In this document: positions 35,251 to 44,384 of the stretch, piece by piece
Layout of the letters: each line of letters starts with the position of its first letter
How positions within the stretch are numbered: position 1 is the first letter of the stretch
NCBI GenBank assembly: GCA_949076555.1
Contig: CARUOB010000014.1
Span: 1-52,749 of the forward strand
DNA from: an uncultured Lachnospiraceae bacterium
Lineage (GTDB): Bacteria > Bacillota > Clostridia > Lachnospirales > Lachnospiraceae
DNA length: 52,749 nt
Reading direction: 5' to 3'
Notes under the pieces: generated by a model
The model's input: only the letters and a program-made list of their open reading frames with translations
The model's database searches: none
Told to the model about the DNA's origin: nothing
Translations under genes and position numbers: made by a program

Positions 35251-37857
35251 CTAATGCATGAAGTCCTTCTCACGCAGTATAATCATGTCCTCTTCATCAT
35301 ACCTCTTTGCGAGCAAAATATCCATAAAATGTTTCGGTGTTTTTTTGTTGGCGTACTCGATCGCCTCATCCACCAGATCCCTCACCTCGGCGAGCGTCAC
35401 CTCGTGGTCGCTCGTCTGTCTGTCAGCAATCCGTGTATGAAGAGCCAAGATACCGAACTCGTCAATAGAGTACTCCATATCCTCCGCATACTGCTTCGCA
35501 TAGGCCACCAGCGCCTCATTATCGAGAGGCTCTATATCCACTCTCAGGTTAAAAATATCTTTGAGGGCGCTGTTTTTTGAGAGCAGCTCGTTCACTTCCG
35601 TCTTGCCGCCTACAATCAACGCCAGAAGGCCCATATTTTCCCTCTCAAGCGCTTTCACCATGGACGCCACGGTAGCCGCTTTCAGTTTGGCGGCTTCCAC
35701 TATGATAAGCGCACCGCCGTCCATCTTGGAGAACGTCGCCTCCACATCCTTTTTATTCAGGACATGGCCCTCAATCTTCGCCACTTTTCCGGAAAAGTTG
35801 CTGTCATTGTACTGCATTTCCCGGATCAGCGCTTTCGCCAGAGAAATGGTGGTGGATTCCTCCTCACCCGTGATGACAATATTCCCCGTGCAGGACGCCA
35901 GACTCATATTATCCAGCACATGAATCAACTGTTTCTTTGATTTGCGCTGATGCACATATTTGCCGAACAACTCCTGCTCCTCCGGGCTGAGTTCTCTGTC
36001 CCTCGCGGTCTCTCCCCCCGGCTCGGTCTCTTCCGGTTCCCGCTCTGCAGCCGACTCTTTTACCGGCTTCTCCGCAGGTTTCTTCACGTCCGTCTCTGAA
36101 ACCTCCGCATCCTCCGGCGCGTCTGTCTCTTCCGGTTCCCAAGCCGCCTCTTTCTCCTCCTCCCGAATCGGTGGCGCCGTCTTTTTCGGAGCCACTTTCT
36201 CATAAGGCACATCTTCAGGGAAAACTACCTTTTTCACATGCGGATTTTTGCTGGATTCTTTCATAATCGCCGCCATAAAGGCCTTCTCCAGCTCTTCTAA
36301 CAGGCCGTTCTTCGTAGCCTCGTCGAAGCTCGCAAACAGGCTGCCCGTCTGCGCCATAATATGCTGGCGGACGTCCTCCATCCGTTTCTCCTGATTGTCC
36401 TTTTTCATCTGTTCCCACTCGGCCATAATATCGTCGATGCTGAGCTGGCCGGTGATCTGTTTCTCCACCTGTTCCGCGTCAGGCAATACAAAACTGATCT
36501 GTCCGTCGTATTCCTGCGCCAGATATTTATCGTATTCCGTAGACTTAGAGGCTGCCAACGCCTGCTCCCTGAGCGCTCGGGCCTGCAGCCTCTCGGCCTC
36601 TCTCGTCATTTCCTCTATAATTTTCTGCGCGTCAAAAACTACTGTGTCATCCCGCACAATCTCTTCACTGGCCGCCTGCAGTTCTTCCTCATTTAAGGCG
36701 TTTACATTGGGTAACTTCGCCGTCTCCTCCAGAAGCGGCGCGATAATCGCATCGGTGATAGACTCCCGTTCCTTCTGCTCCTGCGGTTTCTCAAACGGGA
36801 TCGGTTCGTTTTTTACCGGATACTCCGGCTCCTCAAATATTTCCGCCTCCCCGGACTCATATATCTCCTCCGGCGCAGCCTCTTGCATATCCTCCGAAAA
36901 GTCCGCGGTCTCCTCAAACTCTCCCATGTCCTCTGACATGTCCGCCTCATCCTGCGGCTCCTGTGCGCCGTAGAGAACATCCTCCCCGTCGTCTAACACT
37001 TCTTTCATGCTCTCCGCCAGAGCCATCTGCAGATTGATCGTATTGTACTGCCCCACATCCACGGTTTTGACTTCCGGCAGTTCTGTGGTGGGCGCCGCCA
37101 GCACATCTTCCTCTTCCCCGTCGATATCCGGCTGCCCGTGGCTGATCTCCTCCGCCACCTGCGTGTCCCCGGAAATCTCGTCCGGCAAGTCCTCCTCTTC
37201 CGGCTCCTCCTCCACGTTGTCCACGTCTTCTCCCGCGCTTCTTCCCTCTATGTAAGCGTCATACTTCTCCTGCTGCTCGGCGCTTAACGGCTGGTGCAGC
37301 GCCTTTAACTCCAGCGCCTTGATCACATACCGCCCCTCACCGAACCAGAGGAACATCTCGTCACATTCCTCTACGCACTTCGTGGTAAGGCCGATGCGAT
37401 GATAGAGATAAGCCAGCTCATACACCCACTTTTCTCTCGGTTCCCGCTTCTTAAACTCTTCCAGAATCGCTATCCGCTCTTCTATGCTGACGTCCAGCGC
37501 CTCATAAAGTCTGTATTGCAAAACATAGCGCCCCGTATCTCTCGGCGCGATCTGCACAAATTCCTTATAATATTCACTCGCCTGATCGAACTCACCCATC
37601 TTAATACAAAGCTCGCACAGAGAATAAATAATCAGTCTGCCCGTAGGGTGCTTTTCATAAGCCATCAGCAGAATATCCTTACTCTCCTGATACCGCCTAT
37701 TAATCTTATACAGATCGCTGATCGTACACAGCATCATAACGCCCCTGACTCTGCGCCAGTCGATCTTGTCTGCGATCTTTACCGCCTCCGCGTACTCTCC
37801 CTCTGCTATCAGCGCCTTGATCTCGTCCGCGCTGGCTTTGTATTCAAACTTATCCAA
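35251..37857 (-). CDS. TPR protein with acidic linker and degenerate AAA-type ATPase domain
   Basis: An 868-residue cytoplasmic protein. The N-terminal part (about 1-230) consists of TPR-like helical hairpins (AEAVKIADKIDW, FDQASEYYKEFVQIAP). A long acidic, low-complexity linker follows (about 230-600). The C-terminus resembles an AAA domain, but the P-loop reads TGEEESTTISLAKAL without GK, and the Walker B equivalent is ALIIVEAAKL. I set a TTG start at 37857, since GAGGTGGG lies at proper spacing and the encoded N-terminus is MDKFEYK-like; the ATG at 37956 has no ribosome site. Similar proteins occur in Lachnospiraceae but I know no function. Confidence 0.8.
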   Translation of the reverse strand: MDKFEYKASADEIKALIAEGEYAEAVKIADKIDWRRVRGVMMLCTISDLYKINRRYQESKDILLMAYEKHPTGRLIIYSLCELCIKMGEFDQASEYYKEFVQIAPRDTGRYVLQYRLYEALDVSIEERIAILEEFKKREPREKWVYELAYLYHRIGLTTKCVEECDEMFLWFGEGRYVIKALELKALHQPLSAEQQEKYDAYIEGRSAGEDVDNVEEEPEEEDLPDEISGDTQVAEEISHGQPDIDGEEEDVLAAPTTELPEVKTVDVGQYNTINLQMALAESMKEVLDDGEDVLYGAQEPQDEADMSEDMGEFEETADFSEDMQEAAPEEIYESGEAEIFEEPEYPVKNEPIPFEKPQEQKERESITDAIIAPLLEETAKLPNVNALNEEELQAASEEIVRDDTVVFDAQKIIEEMTREAERLQARALREQALAASKSTEYDKYLAQEYDGQISFVLPDAEQVEKQITGQLSIDDIMAEWEQMKKDNQEKRMEDVRQHIMAQTGSLFASFDEATKNGLLEELEKAFMAAIMKESSKNPHVKKVVFPEDVPYEKVAPKKTAPPIREEEKEAAWEPEETDAPEDAEVSETDVKKPAEKPVKESAAEREPEETEPGGETARDRELSPEEQELFGKYVHQRKSKKQLIHVLDNMSLASCTGNIVITGEEESTTISLAKALIREMQYNDSNFSGKVAKIEGHVLNKKDVEATFSKMDGGALIIVEAAKLKAATVASMVKALERENMGLLALIVGGKTEVNELLSKNSALKDIFNLRVDIEPLDNEALVAYAKQYAEDMEYSIDEFGILALHTRIADRQTSDHEVTLAEVRDLVDEAIEYANKKTPKHFMDILLAKRYDEEDMIILREKDFMH

Positions 37858-37924
37858 GGTACCCACCTCATCAACGTACTTTAACTGTTTTATCCGTCTA
37901 CACAATGACCCTATTATCTGTTTC

Positions 37925-37953
37925 AGTTTACCATAGTCCCTTGTCAATGTAAA
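37925..37953 (-). promoter_or_regulatory. Putative promoter of the TPR gene
   Basis: TTTACA (37948-37953) and TAAACT (37925-37930), read on the minus strand, are 17 bp apart, about 65 bases upstream of the TTG start. Confidence 0.5.
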
Positions 37954-38045
37954 CAAAATCCGTCGAAAAAAGTACCTTCACTCCCAATATATGGAACTGT
38001 TTTGTCAAAATATTACCTTATCTTGTATTTTTCAATATTGTTCAC

Positions 38046-38912
38046 TCACTCCCTCTGGCGCAGAAGGCGGTTGGATAATTCTGTAAACCGTTCTAAAGTA
38101 AATGTTTCGCCGCGCACCATTGGCGAAAGTCCCATCTCTTCCAACGCCTTCTCCACCTGCCCTCTCGTCACGCCTAATCCCCCCGCATTGACAAGGCCAT
38201 TAGCCAGGGTTTTTCGCCGCTGGTTAAAGGACGCCCGGATTACGGCAAACAGGAACGCCTCGTCATCCGCTTCCACCGGCGGCTTCTCATATCTAGTCAG
38301 TCTCACCACGGTGCTGTCCACGTTTGGACGCGGCAGAAAACAGGAGGCGGGCACCCTTGCGACAATCTCCGGCTTGGCGTAGTACTGCACCGCCAGCGAC
38401 AACGCCCCGTACTCCTTCGAGCCCGGCCCCGTCTGCATACGGTCCGCCACTTCGCTCTGTACCATGACCGTGATGCTCGCAAGCGGCATCCGGCTCTCAA
38501 AAAGCGCCATAATAATCGGCGTCGTAATATAATAGGGCAGATTCGCCACCACTTTCAGGGGCCGCCCGCCGTTTTCCTCCGCCAGCGCAGAAAAATCCAC
38601 CTTCAAAATATCTTCGCACATAACGGTCACATTATCATACGCAGACAGCGTATCTTCCAGAATCGGAATAAGTCCCCTGTCAATTTCCACGGCGATTACC
38701 CGCTCCGCCGCCTCTGCCAGATATTGTGTCATGGTGCCGATTCCCGGCCCGATCTCCAAAACGCAGTCCCCCTTTGTGATCTGCGCCGCCTCCACGATCT
38801 TTGTGAGAATATTGGCGTCAATCAGAAAATTCTGCCCGTATTTCTTCTGCATACGGAACTGATATTTTCCGAGTATCTCCGACGTTTTCGTAAAATTTCC
38901 CAAATCAGCCAT
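38046..38912 (-). CDS. ksgA: 16S rRNA dimethyladenosine transferase
   Basis: A 288-residue RsmA/KsgA enzyme that dimethylates two adjacent adenosines in helix 45 of 16S rRNA. Seen are KYGQNFLID at the N-terminus, the SAM-binding VLEIGPGIGTMT, VIAVEIDRG, and the catalytic NLPYYITTP. The C-terminal domain carries FNQRRKTL. It follows tatD on the minus strand, the common clostridial order tatD-ksgA. Confidence 0.96.
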   Translation of the reverse strand: MADLGNFTKTSEILGKYQFRMQKKYGQNFLIDANILTKIVEAAQITKGDCVLEIGPGIGTMTQYLAEAAERVIAVEIDRGLIPILEDTLSAYDNVTVMCEDILKVDFSALAEENGGRPLKVVANLPYYITTPIIMALFESRMPLASITVMVQSEVADRMQTGPGSKEYGALSLAVQYYAKPEIVARVPASCFLPRPNVDSTVVRLTRYEKPPVEADDEAFLFAVIRASFNQRRKTLANGLVNAGGLGVTRGQVEKALEEMGLSPMVRGETFTLERFTELSNRLLRQRE

Positions 38913-38996
38913 ATAAATTTCTCTCTCCCGGTTTTCCCGTCATAAGCCATTGTGTTGCGCTTCCGCGCAAAACCCAAACAGCCGTCAGCGCATTCC

Positions 38997-39761
38997 TCAA
39001 AGCCCAAACAGTCTCCTCGCGTTTCGCTCCGTAATCTCCACCACTTCCTCATAGGAAATCCCTTTAAGCGCCGCAATCGCCTCCGCCACAAAAGGGAGGT
39101 TCAGCGAGGAATTGCGCGCCCCCCGGTGCGGCTCCGGCGAAAGATAGGGACTGTCCGTCTCCAGAAGAATCTTATCCATGGGAATATACGCTGCCGCTTC
39201 TTTCAGCTTCTTCGCATTCTTAAAGGTAATCACACCGCCGATGCCGAAGTAAAAATCCATGTTCAAATATTCTCTCGCCATCTCCTTCCCATAGGAAAAG
39301 CAGTGCACCACGCCGCCGATCTCCCCCGCCCGATGCGCCTGCATGATATCCAGCGTATCCTTCGCCGCCTCCCTGGAGTGGATAATGACGGGGAGTTTAA
39401 CCTCCGCCGCAAGCACAAGCTGTCTGGCAAACCACTCCTTCTGCAAAGATACCGCAGGCTCCGGGTAATGGTAATCCAGTCCCGTCTCACCCACCGCCAC
39501 GATCTTCTCATGGCCGCACATCTCCCGCAGCCGCTCTATGCCTTCTTCCGAAAGTTCCTCCACCTCGCTTGGGTGCACGCCGACCGCTCCGTATATAAAA
39601 GGATACCGCTCCGCCAGCTTCACGGTCGCTTCGCTCCCGGCAAGGCTGGCTCCTATATTAATCACCGTGCCGATCCCGTTTCCCGCAAGCGAAGAAAGCA
39701 GTTCCTCCCTGTCCGCGTCAAAATCCGTATCATCATAGTGCGCATGGCTTTCAAAAATCAT
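38997..39761 (-). CDS. tatD: TatD-family metal-dependent hydrolase (DNase)
   Basis: A 254-residue TIM-barrel hydrolase. Metal ligands are visible: HxH in MIFESHAHYDD, Glu in AVGETGLDYHY, His in PVIIHSREA, His in VVHCFSYG and Asp in LLETDSPYLSPEPHRG. TatD proteins are 3'-5' exonucleases and DNA-repair-related phosphoesterases. It lies 84 bp upstream of ksgA on the same strand. Confidence 0.95.
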   Translation of the reverse strand: MIFESHAHYDDTDFDADREELLSSLAGNGIGTVINIGASLAGSEATVKLAERYPFIYGAVGVHPSEVEELSEEGIERLREMCGHEKIVAVGETGLDYHYPEPAVSLQKEWFARQLVLAAEVKLPVIIHSREAAKDTLDIMQAHRAGEIGGVVHCFSYGKEMAREYLNMDFYFGIGGVITFKNAKKLKEAAAYIPMDKILLETDSPYLSPEPHRGARNSSLNLPFVAEAIAALKGISYEEVVEITERNARRLFGL

Positions 39762-39882
39762 AAAACCTCTCCTTTTCCCGCAAAATCCACCATTTCAATC
39801 TTTGAATAATGTACCATTTCAGCCTGCCAAATGCAAATACTAAAAAAAATTGAAATTTTCTTAAAAATTCTTTAAAAAATAC

Positions 39883-39911
39883 TTGCATTACACAAAACAT
39901 TATAATATAAT
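39883..39911 (+). promoter_or_regulatory. tRNA promoter
   Basis: TTGCAT (39883-39888), a 17-bp spacer and TATAAT (39906-39911) lie 27 bases before the tRNA. Confidence 0.6.
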
Positions 39912-39938
39912 AACTTTTGCTGGTACAAAAGAAGACAT

Positions 39939-40011
39939 GCACCGCTAGCTCAGTTGGTAGAGCACCTGACTCTTAATCAGGGTGTCCAGGGTTCGAGCCC
40001 CTGGCGGTGCA
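39939..40011 (+). tRNA. tRNA-Lys (anticodon CTT)
   Basis: A 73-nt cloverleaf. The acceptor arm GCACCGC pairs with GCGGTGC, with discriminator A; the D arm holds GCTCAGTTGGTAGAGC; the anticodon stem CCTGA/TCAGG encloses CTCTTAA, giving anticodon CTT for AAG codons; the T arm is CCAGG-GTTCGAG-CCCCTGG-like with the standard GTTCGA. No CCA is encoded. Confidence 0.97.
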
Positions 40012-40017
40012 CTTTGA

Positions 40018-40062
40018 AGAACTGTTTTTGGAGACGCAAGCGCTCTGGGGACGGTTCTTTTT
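40018..40062 (+). terminator. tRNA terminator
   Basis: AGAACTGT pairs with ACGGTTCT (one G-T pair; 40018-40025, 40051-40058) around an inner GAGACGC/GCGCTC hairpin, followed by T4. Read on the minus strand the same DNA forms GGGGACG...CGTCCCC, which may help end the converging gene. Confidence 0.7.
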
Positions 40063-40074
40063 ACGTCCCCCGCC

Positions 40075-40887
40075 TCAGCGGTACAAATCCATCCACGGCG
40101 CCGCAATCGACAGCGACCCGAACGCCTCCTTCTCCACTTCCTGCACAATCCCTTCCTTGCTCACACAGATCAAACGGTCCGCCAAGGACATGGAATCCGC
40201 CAGATTAATCGTCAGAATCACCACCGCCATTCCTCTGTCTAACAGCATCTCCATCATTTTCCAGATCAAAACCCGGTGCGTCAGGTCCGCTCCCCTAAAG
40301 GGCTGGACGCAAACTACCACCTTCGGCTTTTGCAGCAAAACTCTCGTATATACAAGCTGATATCTCTGCTTTTCTTCGAGCGCCTCCACGGGCATCAAAA
40401 AAACATCCTCCCCCAGATTCTCTTCATACTCTCTTCTGACACTGTTCTTCATCCGTGTGTTCTTCCATATACCCGGCACCCGGCGCGCCAGCCCCATGCA
40501 CAGATTGTCCAGATAACTCATCCCCTGAAATACCATCGTCCTTGTGGGGTCTGCGGAAATCAGCGCAAGGTCTTTGCAGGCAGCGGGGTGAATCGCCCTG
40601 CCCTCCATACGGATTTCCCCCTTCTTTGGCTTCCTGTCGCCGCAGAGCACGGACAGAATGTCTCTGAGCACCTGCTCATCTAAATTCTGCACCACCAGAC
40701 ACTCTCCCTCATAGACCTCCATCGTAAAATCTGTCAGCACTTCACCCGCAATCCGGGAGAGAGACAAAACCGTCTTTTTTTCCTGTCTCGCAGCGCCGCA
40801 TCGTCCAATATGGTTCCGAATGATCTTATCAAATTCAATGGTGTAGCTCTGCACGATTTCGCTCTTCATCTCCGCCCGGCCTATCAC
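40075..40887 (-). CDS. Degenerate RbsA-type ABC ATPase, C-terminal half (pseudo-ATPase)
   Basis: A 270-residue soluble protein whose body aligns by eye with the second nucleotide-binding domain of RbsA/MglA. Where the P-loop should be it reads GECLVVQNLDEQVLRD; the signature LSGGNQQK is EALEEKQRYQ; the Walker B and catalytic Glu (LDEPTRGID) is VVVCVQPFRGAD, with Glu changed to Gln and Asp to Val. So ATP hydrolysis is not expected. The first ~38 residues have no match that I recognise. A GTG start 3 bases after the previous stop couples it to the N-half gene. The reading frame is intact over its length, which argues for selected function rather than decay. Confidence 0.8.
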   Translation of the reverse strand: MIGRAEMKSEIVQSYTIEFDKIIRNHIGRCGAARQEKKTVLSLSRIAGEVLTDFTMEVYEGECLVVQNLDEQVLRDILSVLCGDRKPKKGEIRMEGRAIHPAACKDLALISADPTRTMVFQGMSYLDNLCMGLARRVPGIWKNTRMKNSVRREYEENLGEDVFLMPVEALEEKQRYQLVYTRVLLQKPKVVVCVQPFRGADLTHRVLIWKMMEMLLDRGMAVVILTINLADSMSLADRLICVSKEGIVQEVEKEAFGSLSIAAPWMDLYR

Positions 40888-40890
40888 CTT

Positions 40891-41550
40891 CTAAATCCTG
40901 CCGTTGGAAAAAAGCGCGGCCCGGTCGCAGACTTCCATGATCTCCTCCAAATGCAGACTGATATAGAGAAAAGAAAAGCCCTGCCCCGCATAATGGTGCA
41001 TTATCTCATAGAGCTTTCCCAGCTCACTGCCATTTATGACCGTGCCGATCTCATGCAGCACGATCAGGCGGTATCCCGCCACCACCGCCCGCAAAAGCTC
41101 CACGGTCACGCGCTCAAAGGCGGACAGCTTATCCACATAAGCGTCCGCCGGGATGTGTACGCCGATATCCTCCATAAAAGGCGCGAGCTGTCTTTGCAGC
41201 AGTCTGTTGTGAATGATATTCTGGCGAAAGCCCTGACGGAGCACAAAAATATTGTCGGAAACCGTCATATGCTCCACCAGCCTGCTGTGGGCGTCAATCA
41301 CGCCGATCCGGTTTACGGATCTCCGAGTGCTTTTCCATGAATTGACGCGCTCTCCGCAATAATACACATGCCCGTCATAGAGCGGCATATTGGCCTGCAT
41401 AAGCTGCAAAAGCGCCTGCAGTCCATGGGCGCTGATCGGCACCATCCCCATGATTTCACCCCTGTAAATCTGCAGGTTAAAGTCTTCCAACTGCTTGCTT
41501 CCCTTATCCGGGTAGGTCACCCGCTCCATGCGGAATACTTCCTGTCTCAT
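40891..41550 (-). CDS. Degenerate RbsA-type ABC ATPase, N-terminal half (pseudo-ATPase)
   Basis: A 219-residue soluble protein aligning by eye with the first nucleotide-binding domain of RbsA/MglA: FNLQIYRGEIMGMVPISAHG equals the strand before Walker A, but GENGAGKST is gone; HMTVSDNIFVL equals the TVAENIFLG region; the signature is LSAFERVTVELLRAV; Walker B is RLIVLHEIGTVI, lacking the Asp; the switch His in YISHRLEE is Leu (YISLHLEE). Every catalytic motif is lost while the fold is kept. It follows the kinase gene and a palindromic repeat, and precedes the C-half. Confidence 0.8.
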   Translation of the reverse strand: MRQEVFRMERVTYPDKGSKQLEDFNLQIYRGEIMGMVPISAHGLQALLQLMQANMPLYDGHVYYCGERVNSWKSTRRSVNRIGVIDAHSRLVEHMTVSDNIFVLRQGFRQNIIHNRLLQRQLAPFMEDIGVHIPADAYVDKLSAFERVTVELLRAVVAGYRLIVLHEIGTVINGSELGKLYEIMHHYAGQGFSFLYISLHLEEIMEVCDRAALFSNGRI

Positions 41551-41583
41551 ATCGCCCCTCTAACCCCCATATTTACACATCAC

Positions 41584-41655
41584 GGAATCTCAAATCTATG
41601 CGGAGAATGCCATATTTCAGGCATTCTCCTACGTGAGACTTAGAACTTCTCACGT
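41584..41655. repeat. Palindromic repeat R67, copy 1
   Basis: 67 nt at 41584-41650, about 61 of 67 bases identical to 44385-44451 in the same orientation. It has a hairpin GGAGAATGCC/GGCATTCTCC (41602-41611, 41620-41629) and a second one ACGTGAGA/TCTCACGT (41631-41638, 41648-41655) that touches the kinase stop codon. Confidence 0.85.
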
Positions 41656-42668
41656 CAATCCCTCTGGAACGGAATGGTAACCTCCACATCCGTTCCCTTC
41701 TGCGGCACGGAATACACATGCAGCCCGTACTCTTCTCCGAAAATTAAATGGATTCTGCTGTTTACATTTGCGAGCGCGATGCCTCCCTTGCGCTCCTCGC
41801 CGCGGATCAGGCCGCTTCCGTCACGGCCAAGCCTTCGGTTCAGCTTCGAAAGCGTTTCCTCATCCATCCCTACGCCGTCGTCGGAAATCCTGATCAGAAG
41901 CCTGTCTTGCGTCCGCTCAAACTGAATCCGGAGATTTCCGGTCTCCACCTTAAGCTCCGTCCCGTGAATAATGCTGTTCTCCAATATCGGCTGTAAAGTC
42001 AGTTTCGGAATCTTACAGCCCATGATATCCTCCCAGTCTTCCGCGTCATAGTCAATATGAAGCTGCAGCCGTTCGCCAAATCGGTATTTCTGGATCAGGA
42101 AATAGGTCTCGCAGTTATCCAGCTCATCCTGCACCGTCACCAGATTTTCTATGTTGGTAATCGTATAGCGGAAAAACTTCGCTAACGCCTCCGTCATGTC
42201 CGCCACACCGGAAAGCCCGGCAATCAGCGCTTCTCCCCGGATACTTTCCAATGTATTGTATAGAAAATGGGGATTGATCTGATTCTGCAAGGCCAGATAC
42301 TGCGCCTGTCTTTTATTCAAATCAATCATCTTAGGCGAACGCAGGATTTTTTCGATCTCATCCATCTGCATTTTCATGGACGGACTTTGGAACACCTCCG
42401 CAAAATCCCGGCTCTCCGTCAGATACCCTTCCAGAAAACGCTTGACGAGAAGCTCGGAACGCCTGTAGGGCAGCACCACCCCGAACCACACCGCCAGGAA
42501 ATACAAAAGCGCAATCAGCACGTGGATTCCCGCCCGGAACATCGTCTCCTCACCGTGCAGGCCAAGCAGTACATTCCTGACAGCCTCCTCCGCAAAGTAG
42601 AAGAACATAATAACCGCAATCAGAAAAACCCTGTTTGATATATACTTTAATCGATACTCTTCTCTCAT
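41655..42668 (-). CDS. YesM/LytS-type sensor histidine kinase with minimal extracellular part
   Basis: A 337-residue kinase. Two membrane segments (about 10-28 and 45-67) are joined by a loop of only some 15 residues, so no extracellular ligand domain exists, unlike most YesM kinases. A short linker (no clear HAMP) leads to the His_kinase domain with ALQNQINPHFLYNTLESI (His134). The HATPase domain has LTLQPILENSIIHG, SDDGVGMD and GGIALANVNSRI. It lies 12 bp after the YesN-type regulator. How it receives its signal is unclear from its own sequence. Confidence 0.92.
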   Translation of the reverse strand: MREEYRLKYISNRVFLIAVIMFFYFAEEAVRNVLLGLHGEETMFRAGIHVLIALLYFLAVWFGVVLPYRRSELLVKRFLEGYLTESRDFAEVFQSPSMKMQMDEIEKILRSPKMIDLNKRQAQYLALQNQINPHFLYNTLESIRGEALIAGLSGVADMTEALAKFFRYTITNIENLVTVQDELDNCETYFLIQKYRFGERLQLHIDYDAEDWEDIMGCKIPKLTLQPILENSIIHGTELKVETGNLRIQFERTQDRLLIRISDDGVGMDEETLSKLNRRLGRDGSGLIRGEERKGGIALANVNSRIHLIFGEEYGLHVYSVPQKGTDVEVTIPFQRD

Positions 42669-42680
42669 CCGGCGTTACTC

Positions 42681-44306
42681 CTATCCGTACATCTTCCGGT
42701 AAACCGTGGGCTTCACCCCCGTCGCCTTCTCGAAGGTATGCGTAAAATGCTTCAAATCGTTGTAACCTACCTGCTGGCAGATTTTCGATACCGGTATATT
42801 GGTTTCCCGCAGTAGGATTTTCGCCTGTTCCATGCGGACGCCAATCAGGTATTTGGCAAAACCCTCTCCCTCCACTTTCTTGAAAAGCGCGCTGAAATAA
42901 GCCGCGCTCAAACCCACCGCGCCGCTCACCTCCTCCTGTGTAATAGGCTCGCTGAAATGATTCTGGATATACTGCTTGGCCATGCGGATGGGCCGCACCG
43001 TATCCGCCTCGCGCTTCTGGCACATTTCCTCCACATAAGCCGTCTGCAGCGCGACCAGTCCGGCAAACAGCTCATCCATGCTGCCGCACATGGAACTGCG
43101 CTGTTCAAATTCCTTAAACGCCTCCGCCCTGTTTTTGACATCCACCTGACTTAAGAAAAGACGCGCCGCCGAATAAATAATCTCCCGCACCTCGAAGCCC
43201 CTGACGTCCCGCACTTCCAGCATCGTCCGCTTCATCTGCATGACCGCCTCTTCCGCCTCCTCCACACTCATCACCTCGATGGCATGGACGATCTGCCTCA
43301 CATATTTCTCCAAAATATTCTGCTCATGAATGGCGGACGCAACAGGAAGCCGCTCCAAAAGTTTTCCCGTTCCTTTGAGAAGCCTGTCTTCGATGATGAG
43401 AGCCGCCTGTGCGACCGACTCCGGCAGCCCGCCCGCATCCTTCGCGGCATTTCCAAGCGCCGCCGTAAACATGACCGGGCCGAAAATCCCTTTCTCGCTC
43501 TCTAACTGGTTCAGGCAGTCCCGGAATATGCGCCTGATCTCCTCCGTCTTCTCACTCTCATAGTTTAAAAAACCGGTGCATCCTAAGCCCTTGATCCCTG
43601 CCACCAGCTCCATGCACCGGGACCGGAAGCTGTTCTCCAAAAGGCTTTGTACCTTATCAAGTATAAGGTCGATACCCGCCTTTCCGATCTCCCCGTCACA
43701 GTCTACCTTTATCAGAAAGCCCTGAAAAACGCCCTCTTCCACGTGAAGATAATACTTTTCCCGCAGTTCCTCCAGGGAAGGCTGCCAGCCGGACTCCTCC
43801 GTCAGACGGTTGATCAGATTCATCCGGAACAGACGAATATCCGCTTCGCTTTTCTGCCGTATCCACTGACGGTCCTCCGCCAGCCTTCTCCTGTCTCGTA
43901 TCCGCTCTCCCAGCCTTTCCAGTGTGCCGGTCAGCTCTTCTTTATTAATCGGCTTAAGCAGATAGTTTCCCACACCGAATTTAATTGCCGTCTGCGCATA
44001 GGCAAAATGCGCGTATCCGCTGATAATGATGATCTCCAGATTTTCCTCTTTTTCTTTCACCTTCTCAATCAGTTCTAACCCGCTGTATCCCGGCATTTTA
44101 ATATCTGTAATCAGTATATCGGGACTTAAACTTTCTACCAGTCCGCAGGCCTCCGGTCCGTTGTGGGCCACCCCCACGACATCCATTTGGAGCGCGTCAC
44201 AATCTATCAGCGCCTCTATCAACTGGCAGATGCGCTCCTCATCGTCCGCTATCATAACTTTTAATCTTTCTTTCCCTGCATCGTACTCATTCACGGAATG
44301 TAACAT
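42681..44306 (-). CDS. YesN-type response regulator with AraC DNA-binding domain
   Basis: A 541-residue regulator. The receiver (about 15-130) has the acidic cluster ADDEERI and phosphoacceptor Asp68 (ILITDIKMPGYSG), with Lys in YLLKPINKEEL. A roughly 280-residue middle region of the YesN kind follows, then two AraC helix-turn-helices (ITQEEVSGAVGLSAAYFSAL; IPVSKICQQVGYNDLKHFTH). The ATG at 44306 has AAGGAG nine bases upstream; TTG at 44324 is an alternative. It probably controls the upstream sugar importer (inference). Confidence 0.93.
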   Translation of the reverse strand: MLHSVNEYDAGKERLKVMIADDEERICQLIEALIDCDALQMDVVGVAHNGPEACGLVESLSPDILITDIKMPGYSGLELIEKVKEKEENLEIIIISGYAHFAYAQTAIKFGVGNYLLKPINKEELTGTLERLGERIRDRRRLAEDRQWIRQKSEADIRLFRMNLINRLTEESGWQPSLEELREKYYLHVEEGVFQGFLIKVDCDGEIGKAGIDLILDKVQSLLENSFRSRCMELVAGIKGLGCTGFLNYESEKTEEIRRIFRDCLNQLESEKGIFGPVMFTAALGNAAKDAGGLPESVAQAALIIEDRLLKGTGKLLERLPVASAIHEQNILEKYVRQIVHAIEVMSVEEAEEAVMQMKRTMLEVRDVRGFEVREIIYSAARLFLSQVDVKNRAEAFKEFEQRSSMCGSMDELFAGLVALQTAYVEEMCQKREADTVRPIRMAKQYIQNHFSEPITQEEVSGAVGLSAAYFSALFKKVEGEGFAKYLIGVRMEQAKILLRETNIPVSKICQQVGYNDLKHFTHTFEKATGVKPTVYRKMYG

Positions 44307-44384
44307 AACCCCATACTCCTTCAATCTGTAACCCTCCGCTTTTCAGGCTTTCTTCTCACACTAACCGCCATGATTCCGCATCGC

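Noticed and set aside
40075..41550. A frameshifted pseudogene of one RbsA-type ATPase
   Set aside because: Both halves have their own start signals, clean ends and a common pattern of motif loss. A recent frameshift would leave intact motifs, and sequencing error cannot explain the lost residues.
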